Source: Neobacillus mesonae | GTDB taxonomy: Bacteria > Bacillota > Bacilli > Paenibacillales > Paenibacillaceae | Assembly: GCA_023715865.1 (NCBI GenBank) | Contig: JAMBOW010000001.1 | Location: 2,108,001 to 2,172,000 of the forward strand | Length of the DNA: 64,000 nucleotides | Reading direction: 5' to 3' | In this document: positions 1 to 8,439 of the stretch, piece by piece | Position numbering within the stretch: the stretch's first letter is position 1 | How the letters are laid out: every line of letters begins with the position of its first letter | Translations under genes and position numbers: made by a program | Notes under the pieces: model-generated | Database searches by the model: none | Told to the model about the DNA's origin: nothing | Seen by the model: the letters and a program-made list of their open reading frames with translations, nothing else

Positions 1-1
1 C

Positions 2-619
2 CCGCTTTTTGAAGAGGGTATGGGGGTTCTCACTCATTGTAATGCCGGGGGACTTGCTACAGCCAAGTATGGAACAGCTACAGCGCCGATGTATCTAGCA
101 AAAGAACGCGGGATGGAACTCAAGATTTTTGCAGACGAAACCCGGCCAGTACTGCAAGGAGCACGGCTTACAGCCTTCGAACTGCAGCAAGCCGGAATCG
201 ATGTTACTTTAATTACAGATAACATGGCAGGCATGGTTATGTCCAAAGGATGGATTCAGGCCGTTATCGTAGGAACAGACCGTGTAGCAGCAAACGGTGA
301 CGTAGCCAATAAGATCGGAACGTACAGCGTCGCCGTTTTGGCTAAAGCTCACGGTATCCCTTTCTACGTCGCTTGTCCAATGTCAACTATTGATTTGAAC
401 ACCCCTTCAGGGGCTCATATCCCAATTGAAGAACGGGCAGCCGAGGAAGTGACAGAAGGATTCGGCAAGCGTACCGCGCCAGAAGGCGTCAAAGTTTACA
501 ATCCTGCTTTTGATGTCACTCCAAACGAGTACGTTACTGCGATCATTACTGAACAAGGAATTGTCCGTGCACCTTTTGATCAAAATTTAAAAGCACTATT
601 TGAATCTAAAAACGTCTAG
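2..619 (+). CDS. mtnA: S-methyl-5-thioribose-1-phosphate isomerase (3' part)
   Basis: C-terminal part of the methionine-salvage isomerase that converts 5-methylthioribose 1-phosphate to the ribulose form. The reading frame is open from base 2, so the gene begins upstream of the window. The sequence shows the family's HCNAGGLAT segment with the catalytic cysteine and the [10 protein letters not shown] segment with the catalytic aspartate, and ends about 200 residues later, as expected for the family. The open frame with PLFEEG before the first ATG agrees with a continuing protein, so that ATG is not the start. No other mtn gene is visible on this side. A hairpin with a T-run follows the stop. 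Confidence 0.95.
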   Translation, partial: PLFEEGMGVLTHCNAGGLATAKYGTATAPMYLAKERGMELKIFADETRPVLQGARLTAFELQQAGIDVTLITDNMAGMVMSKGWIQAVIVGTDRVAANGDVANKIGTYSVAVLAKAHGIPFYVACPMSTIDLNTPSGAHIPIEERAAEEVTEGFGKRTAPEGVKVYNPAFDVTPNEYVTAIITEQGIVRAPFDQNLKALFESKNV

Positions 620-627
620 CTTGAATG

Positions 628-709
628 AAAAACAGCCCAACATGAATGATAGCTCCTAAGTTAAGATTTCAACATTTGGAGTTTTCTGGTCATCGAGGGC
701 TGTTTTTTT
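628..709. terminator. Possible shared terminator between mtnA and the YunC-like gene
   Basis: Outer arms AAACAGCCC and GGGCTGTTT are followed by T's on the plus strand and preceded by A's, so it could work for both converging genes. The enclosed part is long (about 58 nt) and holds a smaller CTCC/GGAG stem, so it is less typical than the other terminators here. Confidence 0.45.
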
Positions 710-737
710 CGCTACTCTAACGTTTAGCCGGGTCAGC

Positions 738-1040
738 TCACAGCATTCTTTGAAGTGCCTCTACACCTGTCATGCCGGGAACAATCCCCAGTCTTTCTGC
801 CTCAAGAGTAACAGACTCCATGGGCGCAGCAAGCAATTCTGCCACCGTCTTTACCCCTACTGCTCTTGCCGCAATAATGTTTCGTGCTGCCAAACGCTCA
901 TTAAGCAGGCTCACATCAAGCGCTCCGCACATAATGTAACCTTTAGATGTCGATACGGTGATCAGTGTTGTCTTAGGCAATTTCACTTCAACTGCCACAA
1001 GGGTATGATCTCCAACTTGAACTGGTTCTAATATGACCAT
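738..1040 (-). CDS. YunC-like DUF1805 protein
   Basis: A 100-residue protein that matches the DUF1805 family (B. subtilis YunC) over its whole length. The recognisable parts are VEVKLPKTTLITVSTSKGYIMCG near residues 18-39, the LDVSLLNERL segment, and the C-terminal LEAERLGIVPGMTG. The family forms small compact proteins of unknown biochemical role. Length and both ends fit the family, so the start is accepted. It converges with mtnA and shares an intergenic hairpin with it. Nothing in the sequence shows a catalytic function. Confidence 0.85.
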   Translation of the reverse strand: MVILEPVQVGDHTLVAVEVKLPKTTLITVSTSKGYIMCGALDVSLLNERLAARNIIAARAVGVKTVAELLAAPMESVTLEAERLGIVPGMTGVEALQRML

Positions 1041-1302
1041 TAGTTAAAACCCCTTTCTATTTACGCGTCTCGACAGTTTATTCCTAGGTCCTCTGTTCTG
1101 TGTGGACAGATGCGGATAGATTTTCGCAACGACTAAGCATGTCTTATAGCCTATATGCGACAGTGAATAAAATACTGTTACATAGTAATTATTTTCATAG
1201 AATATGCGTCATTGGTAGTATTCATATTTGCATTTTAATGATATAGTTAGAGCTGTGAATGTACATAAATATTCCTATAAACCAGCAGTGTGAGGTATAA
1301 AA

Positions 1303-1788
1303 ATGAGTAATTTTTCGTCATCAGCAGAAACAAACACCGAAAGCGGTTATCTATTTAACGTTGACATTATGATCCGTAATAAGTCCAATGCCCTTGCACT
1401 GCAAAAGCTTCTGGAAATTCTCAATGCACAAGAAAATATTGTTGATTTCAGAATACAGTCCGGCATTGAACTAGGTGCAACGATTGAGCAGTCTCTAAAA
1501 CAAAGCAGTGCATCAAACCTGAATTTGAAACCGATTCAAAAGGCTTCCTCTGTGCCTAATCACGAATCCGCTTCCAACAGCAATTGTCCTTCAGAAAAAT
1601 GGCTGGTTGCTGCCATGCAAGCCGGCCGACTTATCCGGATCGATATTCGTACCAAGAATGGGGAAAGTAAAAGCATCCCCTGCCGGATTCTCAATTTTGA
1701 TTCTTCAACTAAGCTGGTCAGCATTTATCATGTGGATGAGAAGCAGGTCTATTCGATCCATACATCCGAAATTGAAAAGTATATGTGA
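1303..1788 (+). CDS. Hypothetical protein, 161 residues
   Basis: Not assigned to a named family. The ATG follows a GTGAGGT ribosome site 8 nt upstream and the gene ends just before a strong hairpin, so it is probably expressed. The protein is soluble, with no signal peptide or membrane segment. The first 70 residues look like a compact alpha/beta part, followed by a Ser/Asn-rich linker around residues 70-95. The last 65 residues (KWLVAAMQAGRLIRIDIRTKNG... to the C-terminus) look like a small beta-rich domain. A regulatory or RNA-binding role is possible but unsupported. Confidence 0.7.
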   Translation: MSNFSSSAETNTESGYLFNVDIMIRNKSNALALQKLLEILNAQENIVDFRIQSGIELGATIEQSLKQSSASNLNLKPIQKASSVPNHESASNSNCPSEKWLVAAMQAGRLIRIDIRTKNGESKSIPCRILNFDSSTKLVSIYHVDEKQVYSIHTSEIEKYM

Positions 1789-1800
1789 CGGATAGCAAGA

Positions 1801-1837
1801 ACGGCCATTCTCATAAACTGAGAATGACCGTTTCTTT
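1801..1837. terminator. Bidirectional terminator
   Basis: A 13-bp stem with one mismatch (ACGGCCATTCTCA with TGAGAATGACCGT), a 5-nt loop and then TTTCTTTTA. It sits between the stop of the hypothetical gene on the plus strand and the stop of the DUF423 gene on the minus strand. Confidence 0.8.
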
Positions 1838-1845
1838 TATACTCT

Positions 1846-2217
1846 CTATCTTCTCCATACAGAGACTGCCGTTAATATCCAGCCCGTAATGAAACAAATC
1901 CCTCCAAGAGGTGTTATAGCACCCAGAATACCAATTCCAGTTATACTCAGTACATATAAGCTGCCTGAAAACAAAATAATTCCAATAAGCAGCATTCTTC
2001 CTGCCCATTCCAATGCTTTGCTTGAACCAAAGCTGTTTCCGATGAATCCAATCATTAAAATGCCCAGTGCATGCATCATATGATACTGAACACCGGTTTC
2101 ATAAGTAGAGAGCCTCTCTTCACCAATAATAGGTTCAATGATATGAGCGCCGAAAGCACCAATCATGACAGATAACATTGCTAAAATTGAGCCTGTAACG
2201 ATCCATTTTTTTGCCAC
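1846..2217 (-). CDS. DUF423 family membrane protein
   Basis: Small integral membrane protein of the DUF423 family (YwdK in B. subtilis). It has about four hydrophobic segments and the family marks GAFGAH near the N-terminus, YHMMHALGIL in the middle, LFSGSLYVL, and GAITPLGG near the end. Function in the membrane is unknown. The start is uncertain. A TTG at 2238 lies inside the GAGGAGTG ribosome site, so a GTG at 2217, 11 nt after that site and giving MAKKWIVTG, is preferred and agrees with the short N-terminus of relatives. Confidence 0.85.
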   Translation of the reverse strand: MAKKWIVTGSILAMLSVMIGAFGAHIIEPIIGEERLSTYETGVQYHMMHALGILMIGFIGNSFGSSKALEWAGRMLLIGIILFSGSLYVLSITGIGILGAITPLGGICFITGWILTAVSVWRR

Positions 2218-2400
2218 TTTGTTCTGTTCACTCCTCAATTGTATTGTGCACTGTATTTATCTTAACATCTTAACCTAAGCTTTATCCTGTTTACTAGTGA
2301 ACATCCTTTTAACATTACGTGAATCAGGGAAGATACAGCTTGCATTTTAATCTGAATTATGGAAAAGTTAAAAATATAAATCTATATAAGGAGCGTCTTC

Positions 2401-2811
2401 ATGGATAAGAACCACCCAACCGATAGTGAACAGCTGCAGGAAGTAAATAATCCATATGGTACTTTTCAGCCCCCTCTTGCTAAAATGAAGCATTCAGGTC
2501 CTGGTATTGCTTCGCTTATCATTGGAATCATTGCTTTGGTTGTCTATATCGTTATCCTTGCGTTATCGCCAGCTGCTGCCGCTGAAATTTTAGAGAATCC
2601 AGATCCAGAAGCGATGCTTAACAGTTATTATGTAATACTGATTGGCATCCTCATCCTTATCAGTCTTGCCCTGAATATCATTGGTCTTATTCTCGCCATT
2701 ATAGGGCTTGCTCTCAAAAATCGAAAAAAAACAGTTCCGATTATCGGTCTGATTCTAAACGGTCTTGTTTTGCTGATTGTTCTTGGCTTTTTTAGTATGA
2801 GCATCGTTTAA
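2401..2811 (+). CDS. Small membrane protein, DUF4190-like
   Basis: 136 residues. It has a polar N-terminal tail of about 35 residues with NPYG and PP motifs, then three hydrophobic segments at about 37-60, 75-105 and 112-135. The tail followed by GIASLIIGIIAL and then GLALKNRKKTVPIIGLILN resembles DUF4190-type proteins, whose function is not known. An AAGGAG ribosome site lies 7-12 nt before the ATG. The stop falls inside the left arm of a small terminator-like hairpin. Confidence 0.7.
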   Translation: MDKNHPTDSEQLQEVNNPYGTFQPPLAKMKHSGPGIASLIIGIIALVVYIVILALSPAAAAEILENPDPEAMLNSYYVILIGILILISLALNIIGLILAIIGLALKNRKKTVPIIGLILNGLVLLIVLGFFSMSIV

Positions 2812-2838
2812 TTTCTTCCTTTATTCGATGCTTTTTTG
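2800..2838 (+). terminator. Possible terminator overlapping the stop codon
   Basis: AGCATCG and CGATGCT arms enclose a 19-nt loop and are followed by a run of six T's. The left arm overlaps the end of the preceding coding region. Confidence 0.45.
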
Positions 2839-2924
2839 TTTCACATTTTTGCTACATAAGTAAGGTTGCATTATAATGAAGGTATGTGTAAAGAAAGAAA
2901 TAAAATTGTACAAAGGGGATCGAG

Positions 2925-3776
2925 ATGTCGCGAATAAAAATTTTTGCGGACAGCACCAGTGATTTACCAAAAACATGGGTGGAACAATATGAAATCGGCA
3001 TTGTCCCTCTCTACACTGTATTCGGGGATGAGTCATTAAAAGATGGAGTGGATATCGTTCCAGAGGAGCTTTATGCCCGAGTGAAGGAAGAAGGACGCCT
3101 GCCGAAAACAGCTGCACCATCACCTGCCGACTTCATGTCGCATTTTGAACCATACATAAACGAAGGTTACGATATTCTATTTATCAGTCTCTCTTCAGAG
3201 CTATCATCTACTTATCAAAATGCACTTCTCGCTGCTTCGGAATTTCCGGAAGGCAGAGTTACCGTGTTTGATTCATTGAACTTATCCACAGGAATTGGCC
3301 TGCAGGTAATGAAAGCAGTACGAGCAGTCGAAGAAGGACTTACCGTTCCGGCCATTGTGGACAGGCTGACTAAAGTCAGACCACAAGTGGACACTGAATT
3401 CGTTATTGATACTTTAGAATATCTGTACATGGGCGGCCGCTGCTCAGGCATGCAGAACTTAATCGGCAGCCTGCTTAAAATCAGACCTGTCATCAAGGTT
3501 GTAGATGGAAAAATGACCCCGGCATACAAGGTCAGAGGCAAACGTGAAAAAGCGATTGATCAAATGCTGACGAATGCATTAAGCAAAGCAGGCGACATGG
3601 ATAATGACATTATTATCGTCGTGCATTCCATGTGTGAAGAGGATGCCCTTCATCTGCAGAGAGTTCTCAAAGAGAAGACCCAAGCCAAGGATGTTGTATT
3701 AGCCACTGCGGGCTGTGTTATCTCAAGTCATTGCGGGCCTAATACGATTGGACTTATTTATACAAAAACCTATTAA
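2925..3776 (+). CDS. DegV family fatty-acid-binding protein
   Basis: 283 residues of the DegV (EDD) fold. It opens with the ADSTSDLP signature (residues 8-15). Further marks are AAPSPADFM, a LSSELSSTYQNA loop, DSLNLSTGIGLQV, and the DTLEYLYMGGRCSG segment. Family members bind a fatty-acid carboxylate head group through Ser and Thr residues, and in Gram-positive bacteria several act as the FakB subunit that presents fatty acids to the kinase FakA. No fakA gene is near, so which lipid it serves is not shown. An AAAGGGG site lies before the ATG, and a strong terminator follows. Confidence 0.92.
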   Translation: MSRIKIFADSTSDLPKTWVEQYEIGIVPLYTVFGDESLKDGVDIVPEELYARVKEEGRLPKTAAPSPADFMSHFEPYINEGYDILFISLSSELSSTYQNALLAASEFPEGRVTVFDSLNLSTGIGLQVMKAVRAVEEGLTVPAIVDRLTKVRPQVDTEFVIDTLEYLYMGGRCSGMQNLIGSLLKIRPVIKVVDGKMTPAYKVRGKREKAIDQMLTNALSKAGDMDNDIIIVVHSMCEEDALHLQRVLKEKTQAKDVVLATAGCVISSHCGPNTIGLIYTKTY

Positions 3777-3788
3777 TATGAATTAATG

Positions 3789-3824
3789 AAAAGACCCCAG
3801 TCCTTTGGACGGGGTCTTTTTCTG
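3789..3824 (+). terminator. Terminator after degV
   Basis: AGACCCC-a-GTCC pairs with GGAC-GGGGTCT around a TTT loop and is followed by TTTTTCT. It also lies just below the stop of the convergent glycoside hydrolase gene and may serve both. Confidence 0.85.
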
Positions 3825-3835
3825 AGGAGACTTTC

Positions 3836-4963
3836 TTAAACCGTGACTTCTACATTTTGCGCCTCAAGCTCCAAGCAAGCCATTACAAAAGGTGCGAAGC
3901 CCTTCGGATCATTTGTACGAAGCGGTTCTCCAATATAGTATTCAAACGAACCATCACGATACGGCTTTCCGCCAAGTCCAGCGACTTTACAGACGCCCTC
4001 AAGAATGTAGGATCCATCCTCTTTTGATTTAACAAATTGCTTAATAATCCCTTCATGACCCTTACGCGCAGCTTTCAATGCATCACTGCCAAGATAACCG
4101 AGACGTGCACCTTTTGCCAAAGCGCATACAAACATGGATGAAACAGAGGCTTCTAGATAATTCCCTTCTTCATGGGGAAGATTTAATACTTGATACCATA
4201 AGCCTGATGCCTCATCCTGCACCTTGATAATTGCTTCACATAACCGATGAAAAATGCCAATGATTTGTCCTCGTTTAGGATGATGGAGAGGCAGAACATC
4301 CAATACATCGGTAATAGCCATAACGTACCATCCAAGTGCTCTCCCCCAGAAATGCGGCGAGCAGCCGGTTACAGGATCCGCCCATGCTTGCTCCCTGCTT
4401 TCATCATAGGCATGATACAAGAGGCCTGTTTCCGGATCACGAGCCACTTTTTCCATCAGCAGAATCTCATGGACAGCTTCATCAAACCATTCCTCTGCAT
4501 CGAACGCTGCTGCATATGCTGACATCAGAGGACAAGCCATATAAACGCCGTCCAGCCACATTTGATATGGATATATCTTTTTATGCCATAGTCCTCCTTC
4601 AGCTGTGCGTGGATGGCTTCTAAGCTGTGTCATGAGATGTTCAATGGCCAACCGATACTTTTCCTGATCTGTTTCTTTGTATAATGTAAAAAGTGTCTTT
4701 CCTTGGTTCAATTGATCTACATTGTAATCATTCAACCGATATGTATATATATGACCGTCTTCTTGAATGAAAAGGTCCATGTTCATCTTCAGATATTCAA
4801 AATATTTGCTATCACCCGTAGCCTGCCACACACGTTCAACCGCCGTCATGACACAGCCATTCTCATAATTCCAGCCCAGCTTGGAATGAAAGGCTCCCCA
4901 CGGCAGCTGCTTATTACCGTTTATGAATGAATCCATCATTCGAGTTGACCAAGTGACGCTCAA
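3836..4963 (-). CDS. Glycoside hydrolase family 88/105 protein (unsaturated rhamnogalacturonyl hydrolase type)
   Basis: An alpha/alpha-barrel hydrolase related to YteR/YesR, which remove the unsaturated uronic acid left by pectate or rhamnogalacturonan lyases. Family-like segments include WNYENGCV, YPYQMWLDGVYMACP, SPHFWGRALGWYVMAI and GSFEYYIGEP. In these enzymes the Asp of the WLDGVYM region and a second Asp act in catalysis. The open frame runs further upstream to 5059, but that extension is low in quality. A GAGGAGGG site 6 nt before a TTG at 4963 gives a 375-residue protein, close to YteR. There is no signal peptide, so it acts in the cytoplasm. No lyase or sugar transporter is beside it. 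Confidence 0.9.
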   Translation of the reverse strand: MSVTWSTRMMDSFINGNKQLPWGAFHSKLGWNYENGCVMTAVERVWQATGDSKYFEYLKMNMDLFIQEDGHIYTYRLNDYNVDQLNQGKTLFTLYKETDQEKYRLAIEHLMTQLRSHPRTAEGGLWHKKIYPYQMWLDGVYMACPLMSAYAAAFDAEEWFDEAVHEILLMEKVARDPETGLLYHAYDESREQAWADPVTGCSPHFWGRALGWYVMAITDVLDVLPLHHPKRGQIIGIFHRLCEAIIKVQDEASGLWYQVLNLPHEEGNYLEASVSSMFVCALAKGARLGYLGSDALKAARKGHEGIIKQFVKSKEDGSYILEGVCKVAGLGGKPYRDGSFEYYIGEPLRTNDPKGFAPFVMACLELEAQNVEVTV

Positions 4964-5074
4964 ATTAAATCCCTCCTCATTGTTATAATGATCTGTTACC
5001 TTGGCAGTAAAAATAAAACCGCACACGTTTACTATATAATGGAAATGAAGCGTATACAAGGTTAAAAATCAGTT

Positions 5075-5112
5075 AAAAACCGCCAAGGCAGCAGCTGTGC
5101 CTTGGCGGTTTA
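5075..5112 (-). terminator. Terminator after pdaA
   Basis: A 14-bp stem AAACCGCCAAGGCA with TGCCTTGGCGGTTT and a 7-nt loop. On the minus strand it ends in TTTTTAAC. It lies between the stop of pdaA and the upstream region of the GH88/105 gene. Confidence 0.85.
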
Positions 5113-5125
5113 AGCATGTTGTACA

Positions 5126-5902
5126 TCAATATGTTTTTGTCTTAAGCTCATCTAGGCTTTTGAATGTGTATCCTTGGGCTCTGGCTGCATCAATGATTGA
5201 TCCCAGCGCCTCCTTGTTGTCTTTAGATACAGAATGAAGCAAAATAACGGCTCCGGGATGAAGCTGCTTTATTACCTGATCATAAGCATAGCTAGAACCC
5301 TTCTGGTCATTGGTATCCCAGTCCTTGTATGCGATGGACCAAAATACGTCCGTATAGCCGTGACCACGGCTCACCTCAAGTGTTCTGTCGCTGAATATCC
5401 CCCGCGGCGGGCGAAGATAAGGGTACTCCTTTCCTGTGAGTCTTTTCGTTTCTTCTTTAACTTGATCAAGCTCCAACTTTATTTTTTCATTAGAGGTCAC
5501 GGTTAAGTCGGGATGGCTCCACGAATGATTTCCTACGATATGCCCTTCCTGACTCATTCGGCGCACAAGATCCGGCTGGTCTTTGAGATAATGACCCGTT
5601 ACAAAAAATGCAGCTGGTACTTTTTTCTCCTTAAGCACATCCAAAATGGCCGTCGTGTACCCGTTCTCATAACCGTTATCGAATGTAAGATACAGCTCCT
5701 TCTGCTTGGTATCTCCCATAAAAATTGCACCGTGTTTTTCAAGGATATGCTTAAAGCCCTCCTCATTAATGGAAGCCACTTGTCCATCCTTGCCCTTTTT
5801 AAAGCCAAAATGAAATGCATCCTTGACCGAGGAGGCCTGCGATATTTGTGTTCCCGAAATGAGTACTGCAATCATAGTGCCCAGCATGAGCAACTTCTTC
5901 AT
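5126..5902 (-). CDS. pdaA: Polysaccharide deacetylase PdaA (spore cortex muramic delta-lactam formation)
   Basis: 258 residues with an N-terminal signal peptide (residues 1-23, KKLLMLGTMIAVLISG then a small-residue cut site). The NodB-type deacetylase domain shows TFDNGYENGYT, the metal-binding GNHSWSHPDLT with two His, RPPRG and the closing LLHSVS. The AYKDWDTNDQKGSSYAYDQV segment is typical of PdaA rather than of other deacetylases. PdaA removes the acetyl group from N-acetylmuramic acid so that the delta-lactam of the spore cortex can form. A possible sigma-G promoter lies upstream, which fits forespore expression as known in B. subtilis. Confidence 0.92.
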   Translation of the reverse strand: MKKLLMLGTMIAVLISGTQISQASSVKDAFHFGFKKGKDGQVASINEEGFKHILEKHGAIFMGDTKQKELYLTFDNGYENGYTTAILDVLKEKKVPAAFFVTGHYLKDQPDLVRRMSQEGHIVGNHSWSHPDLTVTSNEKIKLELDQVKEETKRLTGKEYPYLRPPRGIFSDRTLEVSRGHGYTDVFWSIAYKDWDTNDQKGSSYAYDQVIKQLHPGAVILLHSVSKDNKEALGSIIDAARAQGYTFKSLDELKTKTY

Positions 5903-5950
5903 TAGGTTCTGCTCCTTTTCAAAATTTTCTCTCCTTAAGCTCTCTTAAGG

Positions 5951-5980
5951 TAATATGAGCAGAGATTTATATTTTTATGT
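5951..5980 (-). promoter_or_regulatory. Possible sigma-G promoter of pdaA
   Basis: On the minus strand ACATA, 18 nt, then CATATTA. This matches the sigma-G pattern GNATR-N18-CATNNTA except for the first base. The distance to the start codon is about 50 nt. Confidence 0.35.
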
Positions 5981-6075
5981 AGTATTTTGCTAATGACTTA
6001 CATCCGCTATAATGTAAAAGAATAGAAAATTTTTACTATAAAATACATATCTCAAAGGGAGAGAAGGCCTTGCAT

Positions 6076-6609
6076 ATGAATAGCAGCCCAAGAGTTGTAT
6101 GGCTTACAGGTTTATCAGGATCCGGTAAAACAACACTCGCTTCACATCTTGAACAAGTTTGGATAAAAGATGGGATACCCTGTTACGTACTCGATGGAGA
6201 CCAGGTTCGGCGCGGCTTGAATCGCGATCTTGGTTTCAGCCCAGAGGACCGCAAAGAAAATTTACGAAGAATTGCCGAAGTATCCAAGCTATTTATTGAC
6301 GCTGGAATGAATATCATCGCTGCTTTTATATCCCCTCATGAAGAAGATCGTGAAATGGTGAAATCCATGTTTTCTCCTGGCGAGTTTGTGGAAGTGTACG
6401 TTAAATGCTCTGTCGAAACTTGCGAACAAAGAGACCCCAAAGGACTGTACAAAAAAGCAAGGAACGGCGAAATCCCCAACTTTACCGGAATTTCTGCAGT
6501 TTACGACATACCAAATAAGCCCGATATCATTATAGATACCGAGCTTCAGGATGTAGAGACCTCCATAGACAGACTCGTAAGAGAACTGCAAAGACATCAG
6601 CTAGCTTAA
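6076..6609 (+). CDS. cysC: Adenylylsulfate (APS) kinase
   Basis: 177 residues. It phosphorylates adenosine 5'-phosphosulfate to 3'-phosphoadenosine 5'-phosphosulfate (PAPS). It carries the P-loop GLSGSGKTT near residues 14-22, the DGDQVRRGLN segment, DLGFSPEDRKENLRR, and DPKGLYKKARNGEIPNFTG with IDTE near the end. All are standard for CysC. The ATG at 6076 has AGAAGG 8 nt upstream, and a TTG at 6070 is a possible alternative. No other sulfate-assimilation gene is adjacent. It converges with the lasso-peptide operon, which contains a PAPS-type sulfotransferase, so it may help supply that enzyme as well as general metabolism. Confidence 0.95.
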   Translation: MNSSPRVVWLTGLSGSGKTTLASHLEQVWIKDGIPCYVLDGDQVRRGLNRDLGFSPEDRKENLRRIAEVSKLFIDAGMNIIAAFISPHEEDREMVKSMFSPGEFVEVYVKCSVETCEQRDPKGLYKKARNGEIPNFTGISAVYDIPNKPDIIIDTELQDVETSIDRLVRELQRHQLA

Positions 6610-6618
6610 TAGGGCTTT

Positions 6619-6659
6619 AGACGAGGGCATCAAATTCGTTTACAAGGATGCTCTCGTCT
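6619..6659. terminator. Hairpin between convergent cysC and the ABC exporter gene
   Basis: AGACGAGGGCATC pairs with GATGCTCTCGTCT over 13 positions, one of them a wobble, with a 15-nt loop. There is no clear T-run, and the right half overlaps the last codons of the ABC transporter gene. Confidence 0.5.
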
Positions 6660-8439
6660 GATAAGACAGTAGTTGACCAAATGCTCCTTCTGCATCCGTT
6701 GCCAGTCCTTCGTATTCTCCCTGCTGCATGACCCTGCCGCCCTCCAGTACGATAACCTGATCTGCACCTTGAATCGTAGATAAACGGTGCGCAATTACAA
6801 CAATGGTCATATGACCTTGAAGGGTCTTAAGAGCCTCTTGAATATATAATTCATTTTCTCCGTCTAATGCACTTGTTGCTTCATCTAATATCAATACAGC
6901 CGGCTTACGCAAAATAGCCCTTGCCAGAACAATCCGCTGTCTTTCTCCCCCGGATAGCCGTACACCTCGATCCCCGATAACGGTATCCAGACCTTGTGGT
7001 AACCCCTTGACAAAATTAGCTGCCGCAAAATGTAACGCTTCCCATAGCTCTGCTTCACTTGCATCCCGTTTTACGAGCAGCAGATTCTCCCGAATCGTTG
7101 AGTGGAATAAGAAAGGCTCCTGAGAAACATAACTGATCGACTTTCGCCAGGCATTTAATCTCGTTTCATCCAGCGTTGCTTCATCCAGCAGGATTTTGCC
7201 TTTTGTCGGTTCAATCAAACCCATGAGTAGATCGATAAATGTACTCTTCCCTGCTCCAGAACGACCGACAATAGCTGTCATTCCATTTACCGGGATAAAC
7301 GTATTTATGTTCTGCAGCGCATCATGATCCTGGCCCGGATAACGATATGACAACGCCTCATAGCGAATCCCCCTTGTAAGAGCAACGGGTTCGGAAATAT
7401 GTATAGAGGAATTCATACTACTCGTTTCCAAAGCCTGCTCACACTCATGCTGCAGCTGCATTAAACTGCGAAAAGCCGGAATCAGTGAACCGATATATTC
7501 CAAGCTGGTTTGGATCATTGAAAATCTTGGCCATAATCTGGAGAAGATCACAATCATCAACAGCAAATGCTCAACAGGGTAAGAAAAAAAGTAGAGGGAT
7601 GCATAAACAAATAAAGCAATAATCACAGCGGCCGCAATTCGGTAGATCAATTGTGTAGTGGAGTTGAGACGAATATAGGAGACCATGTTATGCTCCATTC
7701 GCTTGCACAATGCTTTAAATCCTGTTTCATGCTGCTGCTCGAGTGTATTGCTTTTAATGTCCTTCATTCCGTTAAAATGCTCTACGATTTCAGACATATA
7801 CTGCTGAGACAGATCAGTTGTACGATCTCCTAATACTTTAGCTTTTCGTATAAACGGTCGCAGCACCAGAAGCAGCACAAAACCGAAGCCAAGCACCATC
7901 AAAGTGAGCTCAATTGACAGCCAAAATGCAAAACCGATTTGGATAACCGTAAAAATAATGGAGGCGGTTAACTGAATAAGGACGTTTGTACCTTGGCTGA
8001 CACGAGCCAGCTCTGAGGTAAGGATATGGTTAAAGTCCGATTTTTTTTTGGATAAAAACAGCTCCCATTTTGAATATATCAGTAGCCTGTACGTTTCGTA
8101 TCTCAATGTATGTATAAAATTTTGTTGAATTTTAGAGTTGAGAATATTTTGGTTACGCTGCATCAAAGCTTGAGTGGTCAGAATAGTAACAAAAAGAAAT
8201 AAGACAATAAGCAGCTGCGATTGCTGTGGAACAAAAGTGAGCCAGCCCGTAACCCATTCAAGTGGAACAGATTGGTTTAAGCCCGAATCCATGATACCTA
8301 TCGCTGACAGCATAGGAACCAGCATATAGATGCCGAAGCCTTCCAGAATACTAATAAAGACCATGAAAAGGATGCTCACGATCAGCTTCGGACCTGTGAT
8401 GGAATAAAGCTTCCTCATGTATGTTCGTAGTTCAATCAT
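6640..8439 (-). CDS. Lasso-peptide ABC exporter (fused permease and ATPase)
   Basis: 599 residues with an N-terminal six-helix permease (about residues 20-310) and a C-terminal ATPase. The ATPase shows Walker A VGRSGAGKSTF, the Q-loop SYVSQEPFLF, signature LSGGERQRI, Walker B VLILDEATSALD and an H-loop IAHRLS. Proteins of this build export lasso peptides (the D protein) and can also give self-immunity. It is the last gene of the lasso operon. Its ATG overlaps the reading frame of the nucleotidyltransferase remnant just upstream, which suggests the two were once translationally coupled. A GGGAGA site lies before the ATG. Assignment as the lasso exporter rests on position, since such exporters are generic in sequence. 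Confidence 0.9.
   Translation of the reverse strand: MIELRTYMRKLYSITGPKLIVSILFMVFISILEGFGIYMLVPMLSAIGIMDSGLNQSVPLEWVTGWLTFVPQQSQLLIVLFLFVTILTTQALMQRNQNILNSKIQQNFIHTLRYETYRLLIYSKWELFLSKKKSDFNHILTSELARVSQGTNVLIQLTASIIFTVIQIGFAFWLSIELTLMVLGFGFVLLLVLRPFIRKAKVLGDRTTDLSQQYMSEIVEHFNGMKDIKSNTLEQQHETGFKALCKRMEHNMVSYIRLNSTTQLIYRIAAAVIIALFVYASLYFFSYPVEHLLLMIVIFSRLWPRFSMIQTSLEYIGSLIPAFRSLMQLQHECEQALETSSMNSSIHISEPVALTRGIRYEALSYRYPGQDHDALQNINTFIPVNGMTAIVGRSGAGKSTFIDLLMGLIEPTKGKILLDEATLDETRLNAWRKSISYVSQEPFLFHSTIRENLLLVKRDASEAELWEALHFAAANFVKGLPQGLDTVIGDRGVRLSGGERQRIVLARAILRKPAVLILDEATSALDGENELYIQEALKTLQGHMTIVVIAHRLSTIQGADQVIVLEGGRVMQQGEYEGLATDAEGAFGQLLSYQTRASL

Noticed and set aside
4964..5059. N-terminal extension of the GH88/105 protein
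   Set aside because: The added 32 residues have no family match, and a GAGGAGGG site with a TTG at 4963 gives the normal length.
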